Shown one piece after another: positions 34,800 to 43,728 of a stretch of 64,000 bases of DNA. The stretch is from contig NZ_NJDE01000011.1 of the NCBI RefSeq assembly GCF_002205895.1, positions 1-64,000 on the forward strand. Direction: 5' to 3'. This stretch comes from Saccharibacillus sp. O23. GTDB taxonomy: Bacteria > Bacillota > Bacilli > Paenibacillales > Paenibacillaceae. The notes below the pieces were generated by a model, which was not told the DNA's origin, ran no database searches, and saw only the letters and a list, made by a program, of their open reading frames with translations. The translations under genes and the position numbers were made by a program. How positions within the stretch are numbered: the stretch's first letter is position 1; every line of letters begins with the position of its first letter.

Positions 34800-36104
34800 T
34801 TAACGGGCCAGCAGCCCTTCGAAAGAGGCTTGAGCCTCGAAACGGATTTTCTCTTCGTCGAGCAGCAGGCATTCCCGATTCTTCACGACCTGGCGGCCGT
34901 CGACCCAAACGTGGCGAACATCCTGTCCGGCCGCGGAATAGACGACGTGCGAGAGATAATCCGTGCGCGGCAGGAAATGGGCCTGATCGACGTCAAGCGC
35001 CGCGAAGTCCGCTTTCATGCCGGCTTCCAGCGTGCCGAGGTTGTCGATATAGAGCGACTGCGCGCCGTACAGCGTAGCCATGCGCAGCGCTTCGAGCGCC
35101 GGTACCGCCGTCGGATCGCCGGAGACGCCTTTGTGAATCAGCGCGGCCAAACGCATTTCTTCGAACAGGTCGAGGTTGTTATTGCTGGCCGCGCTGTCGG
35201 TGCCGAGCGAGACGACGACGCCCGCTTCGAGCATCTGCGGCACTTTGGCTACGCCGCTCGCCAATTTGAGATTGCTGCCCGGATTATGGGATACGGCGAC
35301 TTTGTTGGCCGCGAGGACTTCGATCTCTTCGTCCGTCAGATGCACGGCGTGCGCCACCAGCGAAGAACGGGAGAAGAAACCGAGCTTCTCCAGATGCGCG
35401 ACCGGACGCAGTCCGTAATCGTTCACGTTCTGCTGCACTTCCGCCGCCGTTTCCGACATATGCGTATGCAAAGGCAGATCCAGATCATGCGCCGCTTGCA
35501 CGAAACGCTCGATAAAAGCAGGCGGGCAAGTATACGGCGCGTGCGGCGACATCATCGCCGTGATGCGGCCGTCCGCTCCTCCGTGCCAGTTTTTCGCGAA
35601 CGCGATCGAATCCGCCAGTTTGCTCTGCTGCTCTTCCGGCGAGCACAGACCGATAACCCCGCGCGTCAGAACCGCGCGAATGCCGGACTTTTCCGCGACC
35701 TGCGCGACGCGGTCCATATGGTTGTACATATCGAGGAACGTCGTCGTGCCGCTTTTGAGCATCTCCATGATCGCCAGCGAGCTGCCCCAATACACGTCGT
35801 CCGACGTGAACTTGGCTTCCATCGGCCACATCTTTTTTTGCAGCCAAGCTTGCAGGACCATATCGTCGCCGTACCCGCGCAGCAGCGACATGCCTGTATG
35901 GCCGTGGCTGTTGACGAGACCCGGCATGAACAACAGACCTTTGCCGTCGACGGAAGGCAGTTCGTCCGCGCCTTCCGGTTCTTCGGCTCCGATATAAGCG
36001 ATCAGACCGTCTTCGATTACCATGCAGCCTTCGACGACGGCATGCCCGGTAACGAAAACGCCGTTTCTAACGATCCACTTTTTCGGGTTGTTTGTCGTTG
36101 TCAT
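34800..36104 (-). CDS. mtaD: 5-methylthioadenosine/S-adenosylhomocysteine deaminase family amidohydrolase
   Basis: Metal-dependent amidohydrolase of 434 residues that deaminates MTA, SAH or related adenosines. Metal ligands: His in NSHGHTGM near 66-68, His in LHTHMSE, His in AHAVHLTDEE, and Asp in LGTDSAASNNNLDLFEEM, which is diagnostic for the MtaD/SAH deaminase group. Its first 38 nt overlap the end of rex in another frame, so the two are probably translationally linked. Confidence 0.9.
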   Translation of the reverse strand: MTTTNNPKKWIVRNGVFVTGHAVVEGCMVIEDGLIAYIGAEEPEGADELPSVDGKGLLFMPGLVNSHGHTGMSLLRGYGDDMVLQAWLQKKMWPMEAKFTSDDVYWGSSLAIMEMLKSGTTTFLDMYNHMDRVAQVAEKSGIRAVLTRGVIGLCSPEEQQSKLADSIAFAKNWHGGADGRITAMMSPHAPYTCPPAFIERFVQAAHDLDLPLHTHMSETAAEVQQNVNDYGLRPVAHLEKLGFFSRSSLVAHAVHLTDEEIEVLAANKVAVSHNPGSNLKLASGVAKVPQMLEAGVVVSLGTDSAASNNNLDLFEEMRLAALIHKGVSGDPTAVPALEALRMATLYGAQSLYIDNLGTLEAGMKADFAALDVDQAHFLPRTDYLSHVVYSAAGQDVRHVWVDGRQVVKNRECLLLDEEKIRFEAQASFEGLLAR

Positions 36105-36744
36105 GGACTTCCGTTTCCTTTCCGCTATCGAGGTAATAAGCCAGACTCAACAGATCGGTCGTGAAGTCGGCGGCATGAATGCGCACTTCGGACGGCACTT
36201 TGAGCACCGTCGGCGCGAAATTCAAGATCGCTTCGACGCCCGATTCGACCAGTTGATCGGCGACCCGCTGCGCTTCGGAATCCGGAACCGTGATGATGCC
36301 GACGCGAATGTTTTTCTCGGCGACGGTCTCTTTGAGCTCTTCGATCGGCTGCACGGTCAGCATGTTGATATGCGTGCCGATCTTCGGTTCGTACGAATCG
36401 AACACGGCGACGATCTTCATGCTTTCTTTCAGATACATATTATAATTGGACAGCGCGTGTCCCAGATTGCCGGCGCCGATCAGGGCGACGTTGATCTGGC
36501 GGTCCAGTTTGAGGATATGGCGAATTTTCTCGATCAGGTAAGACACGTCGTAGCCGATGCCTTTGCGACCGAAATCGCCGAAGTACGCAAGATCTTTCCG
36601 AATTTGCGCCGGATTCAGGTCCAGCTTCTGTCCGAGTTCCTGCGACGACACGGTCATCACTTCGCGTTTATGCAATTCGGTCAAGTGACGCAGGTAAACG
36701 GGAAGTCTGCGAACGACGGCTTCCGAGATTTTTTCCGCTTTCAT
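36067..36744 (-). CDS. rex: Redox-sensing transcriptional repressor Rex
   Basis: NADH-responsive repressor of fermentation and respiration genes. 225 residues with N-terminal winged helix (LNPAQIRKDLAYFGDFGRKGIGY) and Rossmann core (VALIGAGNLGHALSNY). RBS GGGAGGG before ATG 36744. It lies 25 bp after dinG and overlaps mtaD by 38 nt. ackA and hbd, in the same window, are of the type Rex often controls, but no Rex box was verified there. Confidence 0.96.
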   Translation of the reverse strand: MKAEKISEAVVRRLPVYLRHLTELHKREVMTVSSQELGQKLDLNPAQIRKDLAYFGDFGRKGIGYDVSYLIEKIRHILKLDRQINVALIGAGNLGHALSNYNMYLKESMKIVAVFDSYEPKIGTHINMLTVQPIEELKETVAEKNIRVGIITVPDSEAQRVADQLVESGVEAILNFAPTVLKVPSEVRIHAADFTTDLLSLAYYLDSGKETEVHDNDKQPEKVDR

Positions 36745-36769
36745 TCAAGGTCCCTCCCAGGGAAAAAAA

Positions 36770-39634
36770 TTAATCCGCCTTCGCTTCCGGCTCCAGCCAT
36801 TCGGCGACTCTCGGCACGATCTGGTCGAGAGCCATATGCTCCATTTTCGGACCGGGAAGCGAATATAAAAATTGTTTGCCGTAATACGATTCGATCACGC
36901 GCGTGTCGTACACGATGACGATGCCGCGGTCGCGGCGGGTCCGTATCAGTCTGCCGAATCCCTGCTTGAAGCGGATGACCGCCTGCGGCACGGACAGTTT
37001 CATGAACGGGTTGAGATTCTGGCGCTTCAAGAGCTCGCTTTTGGCTTCCAGCAGCGGATGGCTCGGCGGCTGGAACGGCAGACGCACGATCGCGAGGCAC
37101 GTCAGCGCGTCCCCCGGAATATCCACGCCTTCCCAGAAGCTGCTCGTTCCGAGCAATACCGATCGCGGGCTGTCCTGAAAACGCCGGGTCAAACGGCTTC
37201 GGCTGCCGCTGTCCACGCCCTGCCCGATCAGCGAGATGCCGGACGCCGCCAACATCTCTTTGAGCGGGTCGTAGACCTGACGCAGCATGCGGTACGAAGT
37301 GAACAACACGAGCATGCGTCCGTTCGTCGCCTCCGCGGTACGCGCCAACGAATCGGTCAACGCGACGAGGAATCCGGCATCCGCCGTTTGCCCTCTTACG
37401 CTCGGGAAATCCCTCGGCACGATCAGCAGCGCCTGCTCCCGATAATTGAACGGAGAAGGCAGCACTTCCGTTAACAGCCGTTTGTGTCCCGCGGCTTCCC
37501 GCAGGCCGAGTTGGTCGATCATATAATCGAACTTCTTATCCACGGCCAGCGTGGCCGAAGTCAAGACGATGCTTTTTTTCTTATCGAAAAAGTACTGCTG
37601 CAGTTGGGAGCTGACATCGATCGGCACCGCGTACATTTGCAGCGACTTGCTCTTGAACTGCGAACTGCCTTCCAGCCAATAGACCGTGCCTCCGTCGTCC
37701 AGCCGCATGAAGAAGCGCAGCGACTCTCTCGCCTCGGACAAGTCTTTCAACAAGCCCGAGATGTCGGTCGCCAACCCTTCGGCCGTATAATCGCCGCTGT
37801 CTTCTTTGACGGAAGACGCCATGCGTTCCCCCTGCCGGATGACTTCGCCGAGACCGACGTAGATCTGATCTTCGAGATTGGACAGCACGTCCCAACCTTT
37901 GGGATATTCGCCCGCCGTCAAGCGCAGCGTATGCTGTCCCGCTTCCGGCGCGGACGGGTCCGCACGGTCGGGCAGCAGCGTATACAGCAGCTCCGTCAGT
38001 TTGTCCCAGCTTTCTTTGGCGTCGATCAGCTCGGGAATCATCTCGTCCGCCGTCCGCGCCCAATCGCTCGCTTTCTGATGGTCGAGCCGGCCCAGCAGTT
38101 GACGCAGCGCCGGAAGCTGACCGTTTTTCGAATCTTTGTACAAGCGGGTCATGGCATGCACGAACGAGAAATATTTCAGATGCAGCCCCAGATGTTTGCC
38201 GGCCACGTCTTCGAGATGATGCGCTTCGTCGATCACGAGCCGCTCGTAAGCGGGCAGAAGCTGATCGTCGGCTTTGACGTCCGAGAACAGCTTCGAATGG
38301 TTCGTGACGACGACGTCGGCCATCGAGGCTTCGTGTTTCGCCCGGTAATAATAGCAGCTGCGGAACCACGGGCAGGCGCGGCCGAGGCAGGAATCCGTCT
38401 CGCTCGCGACCGTATCCCAGAAGTCCTGTCCGCGGCCGATGCCGAGATTCAGTTCTTCGTCGTCGCCTTTCTCCGTGCGCGTGAGCCAGACCGTCAACTG
38501 CGCGGCCGTCATGGCGTCATCCGCCGGATGAACGAATTCGCGGCGATCGATCTTCTGCTCCAGCTTGCGCATGCACAGATAATGCTGGCGGCCTTTGAAC
38601 ACCGAAGCGCGGAATTCGAACGGCACGACTTTGCTGAGCAGCGGAACGTCGCGTTCGCGAAGCTGCTCTTGAAGATTGATCGTATGGGTGCTGACCATGA
38701 CCTTCCGGTCGTTTTTTACGCTCTCGTAAATGGACGGAATCAGATAACCGAGCGATTTGCCCGTTCCCGTTCCCGCCTCGATCAGCAGATGCTTGTCGCT
38801 TGCGAACGCCTCCTGCACTTTGCCGAACATCAGATTCTGCGATTCGCGTTCTTCGTAACCCGGAAGCTCGGCGCGCAGATTGTCCTGTACCTGTTCCAGA
38901 AACTCCTCGAACGATACGTTTTCCAGCGGGTTACCGTCTCGGATCTCCCGAGCCGGCGGCACTTCGCCCCATTCGCCGACTTTGAGCGCGAATTGGCGGT
39001 AGAACTTGAATTCTCCGCCGTCCGGCAGCGCTTCGAGTTCTTTCTCTTCGACCAACGTCTGGAAAAACCAACCCAAATCGCTGTCGCCCGCAAGCAGTTC
39101 CGATATCCGCTGAAGCGTAATCAGCGGCAGCGAACGGGCTTCTTCCAAGCACTCCAAAAAAACATGCGCCGTCGCCAGCGCGTCGCTGTCGGCTTGATGC
39201 GGACGCTCGTGGGGAACGCCGAATTGAGACGCTACCGCGCCGAGCTGATAACTGGCGATCGAAGGATACAAAATGCGAAGCAGATCGATCGTGTCCAGAA
39301 TACGGCCGGTAAACGGCAGATATCCGGTCTGATCGAGCGCGCGCTGCAAAAATCCGAAATCGAACGCCACGTTATGTCCGATCAGGACGGCGTCGTCCAA
39401 AAGCGGAATCATTCCGATGATCGCTTCGTCCAGTCCCGGAGCTTCGCCGAGCTGTTCTTCGCGGATTCCCGTCAGTTCGGCAATGAACGGAGGGAGCGGG
39501 ACGCCCGGATTCACCAGAGACTGATAAGTTTCCGTAATCCGCAGATCGTGGTCGATGACGCTCAGTCCGATCTGAATGATGGCATCCGATGCCTGAGTGC
39601 CCGTCGTTTCAAAATCCAGCACGGCAAATTTCAT
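36770..39634 (-). CDS. dinG: DinG-type protein: DEDDh exonuclease plus XPD-like helicase
   Basis: 954 residues. The N-terminal DEDDh exonuclease has Asp7 and Glu9 (LDFETTG), Asp92 (GHNVAFDF) and His146/Asp151 (HQADSD). The helicase part has Walker A GTGTGKS at 288-294 and DEAH at 469-472. Cys354, Cys416, Cys421 and Cys427 have the C...C-x4-C-x5-C spacing of XPD/E. coli DinG [4Fe-4S] ligands. ATG 39634 follows GAAAGGA; the upstream TTG lies on the RBS. Position after panD matches B. subtilis. Confidence 0.95.
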   Translation of the reverse strand: MKFAVLDFETTGTQASDAIIQIGLSVIDHDLRITETYQSLVNPGVPLPPFIAELTGIREEQLGEAPGLDEAIIGMIPLLDDAVLIGHNVAFDFGFLQRALDQTGYLPFTGRILDTIDLLRILYPSIASYQLGAVASQFGVPHERPHQADSDALATAHVFLECLEEARSLPLITLQRISELLAGDSDLGWFFQTLVEEKELEALPDGGEFKFYRQFALKVGEWGEVPPAREIRDGNPLENVSFEEFLEQVQDNLRAELPGYEERESQNLMFGKVQEAFASDKHLLIEAGTGTGKSLGYLIPSIYESVKNDRKVMVSTHTINLQEQLRERDVPLLSKVVPFEFRASVFKGRQHYLCMRKLEQKIDRREFVHPADDAMTAAQLTVWLTRTEKGDDEELNLGIGRGQDFWDTVASETDSCLGRACPWFRSCYYYRAKHEASMADVVVTNHSKLFSDVKADDQLLPAYERLVIDEAHHLEDVAGKHLGLHLKYFSFVHAMTRLYKDSKNGQLPALRQLLGRLDHQKASDWARTADEMIPELIDAKESWDKLTELLYTLLPDRADPSAPEAGQHTLRLTAGEYPKGWDVLSNLEDQIYVGLGEVIRQGERMASSVKEDSGDYTAEGLATDISGLLKDLSEARESLRFFMRLDDGGTVYWLEGSSQFKSKSLQMYAVPIDVSSQLQQYFFDKKKSIVLTSATLAVDKKFDYMIDQLGLREAAGHKRLLTEVLPSPFNYREQALLIVPRDFPSVRGQTADAGFLVALTDSLARTAEATNGRMLVLFTSYRMLRQVYDPLKEMLAASGISLIGQGVDSGSRSRLTRRFQDSPRSVLLGTSSFWEGVDIPGDALTCLAIVRLPFQPPSHPLLEAKSELLKRQNLNPFMKLSVPQAVIRFKQGFGRLIRTRRDRGIVIVYDTRVIESYYGKQFLYSLPGPKMEHMALDQIVPRVAEWLEPEAKAD

Positions 39635-39723
39635 GGTGTCGATAAATCCTTTCAATCGGTTTTCCTTACCAGCATAACAGACAAAGAGCAGTTTGGGAAA
39701 CTCTTCACCACCCGATCAAGCGT

Positions 39724-39773
39724 AAAAAAAGCGAGGCCTTCCGGCCGCATCCCACGGCGGAAGGCACATCGCT
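39724..39773 (-). terminator. Terminator after panD
   Basis: On the minus strand, stem AGCGA...GCCTTCCG / CGGAAGGC...TCGCT followed by TTTTTTT, 24 bp after the panD stop. dinG, rex and mtaD may thus have their own promoter or depend on readthrough. Confidence 0.8.
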
Positions 39774-39796
39774 GTTGCTTGCGTCGAAGCGTTTTT

Positions 39797-40180
39797 TTAA
39801 CGGATCGTCGCGTGAACTTCTTTGGCCGACGTCTCGACGGCGCGGTTGCCCGCGTCCACGAACACGACGGTCGGTTTATGCACGCGCGCTTCTTCGGTCG
39901 ACATCGAAGCATAGGAGATGATGATCACGGTGTCTCCCGGCTGCACGCGCCGCGCCGCCGCTCCGTTCAAACAGATCACGCCGCTGCCCCGCTCGCCCGG
40001 AATGACGTACGTTTCCAGACGCTCGCCGTTGTTGTTGTCGACGATCTGGACTTTCTCGTTTTCCAGCAGATCGGCCGCGTCCATCAGGTCTTCGTCGATG
40101 GTAATGCTGCCTACGTAGTTCAAGTTCGCTTCCGTGACGGTCGCGCGGTGAATCTTGGATTTCATCATCGTTCTATACAT
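39797..40180 (-). CDS. panD: Aspartate 1-decarboxylase precursor
   Basis: Makes beta-alanine for pantothenate. The 127-residue proenzyme self-cleaves at Gly24-Ser25 (NYVGSITID), giving a pyruvoyl group on Ser25. [11 protein letters not shown] and IISYASM are conserved. The sequence is very close to B. subtilis PanD. RBS GAGGAGG. Third gene of panBCD, 21 bp after panC. Confidence 0.97.
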   Translation of the reverse strand: MYRTMMKSKIHRATVTEANLNYVGSITIDEDLMDAADLLENEKVQIVDNNNGERLETYVIPGERGSGVICLNGAAARRVQPGDTVIIISYASMSTEEARVHKPTVVFVDAGNRAVETSAKEVHATIR

Positions 40181-40201
40181 GCGAAAAGGCCTCCTCGGGC
40201 T

Positions 40202-41098
40202 TCATTTAAACGAAATAATGGCGTTGTCGATCAGGCGGGTCGAACCGAACTTGACGGCCAGAGCCAGAATCACGGAACCGCCGGACTTACGGAGTTCCGA
40301 CAGATCGCGCTTCTGATCCAGCGGCGACAGGTCGGGGAAACTCAGCATCTGCACGTAATCGATCTCCGCCAGCGGCGAAGCTTCGATCGCGCGCTTGACG
40401 TCTTCGACGATCTGCTCCGGCGTCGCGGGCGAAGAGGATTCGATGCGTGCGGAAGCTTCGCGCAGCGAACGCGACAGCACCAACGCTTCGCTCCGCTGCT
40501 CCGCGCTCAGATAGACGTTGCGCGAACTGAGCGCCAGACCGTCTTCTTCGCGAACGATCGGGCAGGGCACGATCTCGATGTCCATATTCAGATCGGACAC
40601 CATCTTTTGCAGTACGGCGACCTGCTGAGCGTCTTTGGCGCCGAAGAAAGCGCGGTCCGGCTTCACGATGTTGAACAGTTTGGAGACGACCGTCGCCACG
40701 CCGTCGAAATGCCCCGGCCGCGAAGCTCCGCACAGCACGTCGGTCAGTCCCGTCACCGTAACGGTCGTCTTGCGCTCCCGCGGATACATTTCTTCCACGG
40801 AAGGCAGGAACACCACGTCGACGCCTTCGCGCTCGGCCAGTTCGAGATCCGCCGCTTCGCTGCGCGGATAACGGTCGAGGTCTTCGTTCGGCCCGAACTG
40901 GATCGGGTTGACGAAGATGCTCAGCGCGACGATGCCGCATTCCCGGCGCGCGCGGCGCAGCAGGCTGGCATGGCCTTCGTGCAGATAGCCCATCGTCGGA
41001 ACGAACCCGACCAGATTGCCGGCTTCCGAACTTTGACGTTCGGAACGCAGTTCCGCGATAAAGGCGCGAACTTCTTGGATCGTTGTCGCGATTCTCAT
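40202..41098 (-). CDS. panC: Pantothenate synthetase
   Basis: ATP-dependent ligation of pantoate and beta-alanine. 298 residues with nucleotidyl-transferase motif VPTMGYLHEGHASL (HxGH), FVNPIQFGPNEDLDRYPR and SSRNVYLS. Its ATG overlaps the panB stop by 4 nt (ATGA), so it is translationally coupled. Confidence 0.97.
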   Translation of the reverse strand: MRIATTIQEVRAFIAELRSERQSSEAGNLVGFVPTMGYLHEGHASLLRRARRECGIVALSIFVNPIQFGPNEDLDRYPRSEAADLELAEREGVDVVFLPSVEEMYPRERKTTVTVTGLTDVLCGASRPGHFDGVATVVSKLFNIVKPDRAFFGAKDAQQVAVLQKMVSDLNMDIEIVPCPIVREEDGLALSSRNVYLSAEQRSEALVLSRSLREASARIESSSPATPEQIVEDVKRAIEASPLAEIDYVQMLSFPDLSPLDQKRDLSELRKSGGSVILALAVKFGSTRLIDNAIISFK

Positions 41099-42024
41099 CC
41101 TTGCGCGCCCACCTTTTCTTTATCGGAGGCCGTTTCTTGCTTTTGGAGATTTTCTTGTCCGGCTTTGCTTCCGCCGTAGAGCGAATCGAGCGATTCGCTC
41201 ACGCCTTCGTCGGCTTTGAAGACATGATTTTCGGCCGGGAACGCTCCGTTTTTCACTTCGTTCACATAAGCTTCGATCCCTTCGCGAATCTGCGCGCCTA
41301 CATCGGCGAACGTCTTCACGAAGCGTTTTTCCATATAAGGAGAGGCGTATTTGACCACGTCGTGGAACACCAGCACTTGGCCGTCGCATTCGCGGCCCGC
41401 GCCGATGCCGATCGTCGGGATCGACAGTTCGCGCGTAATGGCGGCCGCCGTTTCTTCCGCGACCAGCTCCAGCACGACGGCGAACGCGCCGGCGGCTTCC
41501 AGCGCTTTGGCTTCGTCCATCAGACGCTTCGCGTCCGCGGCGTCTTTGCCCTGCACGCGGTAGCCGCCGATCGTGTTGACCGACTGCGGCGTCAAACCGA
41601 TATGGCCCAGTACCGGCACGCCGGACTGCACGATCGCTTTGACCGCCGGCGCGATCTCGATGCCGCCTTCCATTTTAACGGCGTGCGCATGGCCTTCTTG
41701 CATCAGGCGGCGCACCCCTTTGAGTGTCTCGTCCAGACTTCCGTGATACGTCATAAACGGCATATCGGCGACGATGAACGTATTTTCCGCTCCGCGCGCC
41801 GTTGCCCGGGTGTGGTAGACCATATCGTCGAGCGTCACGGGAATCGTCGAATTGTATCCCAACACGACGTTGCCGAGCGAATCCCCGACCAGAATGATAT
41901 CGATTCCGGCTTCCTCCGCCAGTTTCGCGGACGGGTAATCGTACGCCGTAATCATCGTCAGGCGATCTTTCTGCTGTTTCATTTTGCTGATTTTCACTAC
42001 GTTCAACGGTCTTTTCGCTGCCAT
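41095..42024 (-). CDS. panB: 3-methyl-2-oxobutanoate hydroxymethyltransferase
   Basis: Transfers a hydroxymethyl group from methylene-THF to ketoisovalerate, first committed pantothenate step. About 309 residues, TIM barrel: MITAYDYPSAKLAEEAG, VGDSLGNVVLG, KMEGG, HIGLTPQ and IGIGAGRECDGQVLV. ATG 42024 follows AAAGGAG by 9 nt; the open frame extends upstream to 42111 without support. The last 35 residues are a Gln/Lys-rich tail beyond the usual end. Confidence 0.97.
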   Translation of the reverse strand: MAAKRPLNVVKISKMKQQKDRLTMITAYDYPSAKLAEEAGIDIILVGDSLGNVVLGYNSTIPVTLDDMVYHTRATARGAENTFIVADMPFMTYHGSLDETLKGVRRLMQEGHAHAVKMEGGIEIAPAVKAIVQSGVPVLGHIGLTPQSVNTIGGYRVQGKDAADAKRLMDEAKALEAAGAFAVVLELVAEETAAAITRELSIPTIGIGAGRECDGQVLVFHDVVKYASPYMEKRFVKTFADVGAQIREGIEAYVNEVKNGAFPAENHVFKADEGVSESLDSLYGGSKAGQENLQKQETASDKEKVGAQG

Positions 42025-42729
42025 GTCATCAGGCTCCTTTTGTGGATAGGGTGGGCCTTCATGCCGGATACGCGATTTCGTCCAGCACAAATAGCCTTTT
42101 GCTGTCACCAAAAGGGCCGAAAGGTAAAGAAGAAACGGGGACGACGATTCGCTTCTCCCTTCTGTCTCGGTCCTTGTAAGGCTCAGAGCAGAATTGCAGG
42201 GTGCAGCCGTGCTGCCCGGACTGCGAGCATCCGGTTAATCTCGGTTCTTGCGGCTTCCGGTCGAAACGTCAAGATCTCCGCCGCCTTGCGGCCGGCTTCG
42301 CCAAACGCTCTGCCCGATCTTCCGCCTGCATGCAGGTCGAATTCCGGCGCGGACATTCGGTCGTCTTCAACGCTTGCCTTCTGCTTGGTTCTCTGCTTCA
42401 AAAAGGTCGAAGTGCCGTTCGGATCTTTTTCCGATACCGCCTCCGCATCGACAGTATACCAAATCCGGCGCGAGAAATCATCCGGATTGTTTCAGAAAAG
42501 CGCAAAGGCCATTTTCAATTTTTCGAAAGGCTTGTCAGCAGAATCGAACGCATCGTCTCGAAACAAGCGAGCAGCCGGATCGCAGCGCGAAAAGCCGACC
42601 TCTCTCGAATGGAGAAAGTCGGCTTTAACCCAGACCGTCGCAAGCGATTAACGGCAAAACGATCAGGTATCCGAGAATAAGCAGGCATCTTCCGAGCCCG
42701 ATCTTATCCGTCGAACGTTCGACGCGGAT
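42025..42729 (-). other. 705-bp region between birA and panB without a recognised gene
   Basis: Contains a birA-side terminator at 42591-42626, and on the minus strand an extended -10 TGGTATACT (42461-42453) that could start the panBCD transcript about 420 nt upstream of panB. A 72-codon minus frame (42183-42401, TTG start) and a 159-codon plus frame (42201-42680) have no RBS and unconvincing composition. A long panBCD leader is possible, but I recognise no riboswitch. Confidence 0.4.
42591..42626 (-). terminator. Probable terminator after birA
   Basis: Nine-bp stem AAAGCCGAC / GTCGGCTTT with a partly paired loop; minus-strand tail TTTTCG. It lies about 100 bp beyond the birA stop. Confidence 0.6.
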
Positions 42730-43728
42730 TTATCGTTCTTCCGCTGCCGCGGGCCCCGGATACAGCTCGATGTCTCCCGAATAAACAGGCGATATCTGCC
42801 CGTCTTCCGTCCGCATCAGCAGTTCGCCGTGCTCGCCCAATCCGTGGGCGATGCCGCGGCGTTCGCCGCGCGCATCGCGGACGGCGATCTCCCGGCCCAG
42901 CGTAACGCTGAGCGATTCCCAGAGCAGCCGGATCGGTTCGAATCCGCGTTCGGCATACAGCCCGTACAGCGCTTCGAATTCGTTCATGACGGCGGCGATC
43001 AGCGCCGAGCGATCGACCGGCACGCCGGATTCGCGGCGCAGCGACGTCACGCGTTCGCGCAGTTCTTCCGGGTAATCGTCTTCCGACAGATTGGCGTCGA
43101 TCCCGATGCCCATGATGCAGTGCAGCACCCGGCCGTCTTCGACGACGGCTTCCAACAGGATGCCGCACAGCTTGCGGCCGTCCGCGAGCAGATCGTTCGG
43201 CCATTTGATTCCGGCTCCCACGCCGCTGACCGAGCGGATCGCGCGGCAGACGGCTACGGCCGTCAGCAGCGTGAGCTGCGGCACGGCCGTAAGCGGCCCT
43301 TCCGGGCGCAGCACGGCGCTCATCCAGACGCCGCGGCCCGGCGGAGAATGCCAGACGCGGCCCTGCCGGCCGCGGCCCGAAGTTTGTTCTTCGGCGACGA
43401 CCAGCGTTCCTTCGGGCGCGCCTTCGCGGGCCAATTTCTCCGCCTCCGTCTGCGTGGAGTCGGTCTTCGTCAGAAGGGTCAAGCCGCGGCCGAACCGGTC
43501 CGTGGCCAGCAGACTTCCGATACGTTCGGCGTCCAGAGCGGAAACGGAGCCCGACAAACGGTAGCCGAGCTTGGGCGAAGCGTCGAATTCGTAGCCGGCG
43601 TCTTTGAGCCGGCGGATTTTTTTCCAGACGGCCGTGCGGCTGACGCCGAGCCGGCGGCTGATCTCTTCGCCGGAGAGATATTCGCCTCCGGCGGCTTCGA
43701 ACATGTCGAGCAGCGGATCTCGCGTCAC
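42730..43728 (-). CDS. birA: Biotin-protein ligase / biotin operon repressor BirA
   Basis: Attaches biotin to carboxylases and, with its HTH, represses biotin genes. 332 residues: N-terminal winged helix (LSGEEISRRLGVSRTAVWKKIRRLKDAGY), central ligase with GRGRQGRVWHSPPG and KWPNDLL, C-terminal SH3-like part. Its start overlaps cca by 4 nt. Neighbour order cca-birA-panB is as in B. subtilis. Confidence 0.96.
   Translation of the reverse strand: MTRDPLLDMFEAAGGEYLSGEEISRRLGVSRTAVWKKIRRLKDAGYEFDASPKLGYRLSGSVSALDAERIGSLLATDRFGRGLTLLTKTDSTQTEAEKLAREGAPEGTLVVAEEQTSGRGRQGRVWHSPPGRGVWMSAVLRPEGPLTAVPQLTLLTAVAVCRAIRSVSGVGAGIKWPNDLLADGRKLCGILLEAVVEDGRVLHCIMGIGIDANLSEDDYPEELRERVTSLRRESGVPVDRSALIAAVMNEFEALYGLYAERGFEPIRLLWESLSVTLGREIAVRDARGERRGIAHGLGEHGELLMRTEDGQISPVYSGDIELYPGPAAAEER

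Noticed and set aside
42183-42401. 72-codon frame upstream of panB
   Set aside because: TTG start, no RBS and no recognisable domain; left as non-coding.
42201-42680. 159-codon plus-strand frame between panB and birA
   Set aside because: Runs through the birA terminator, lacks an RBS and has a composition unlike real genes here.
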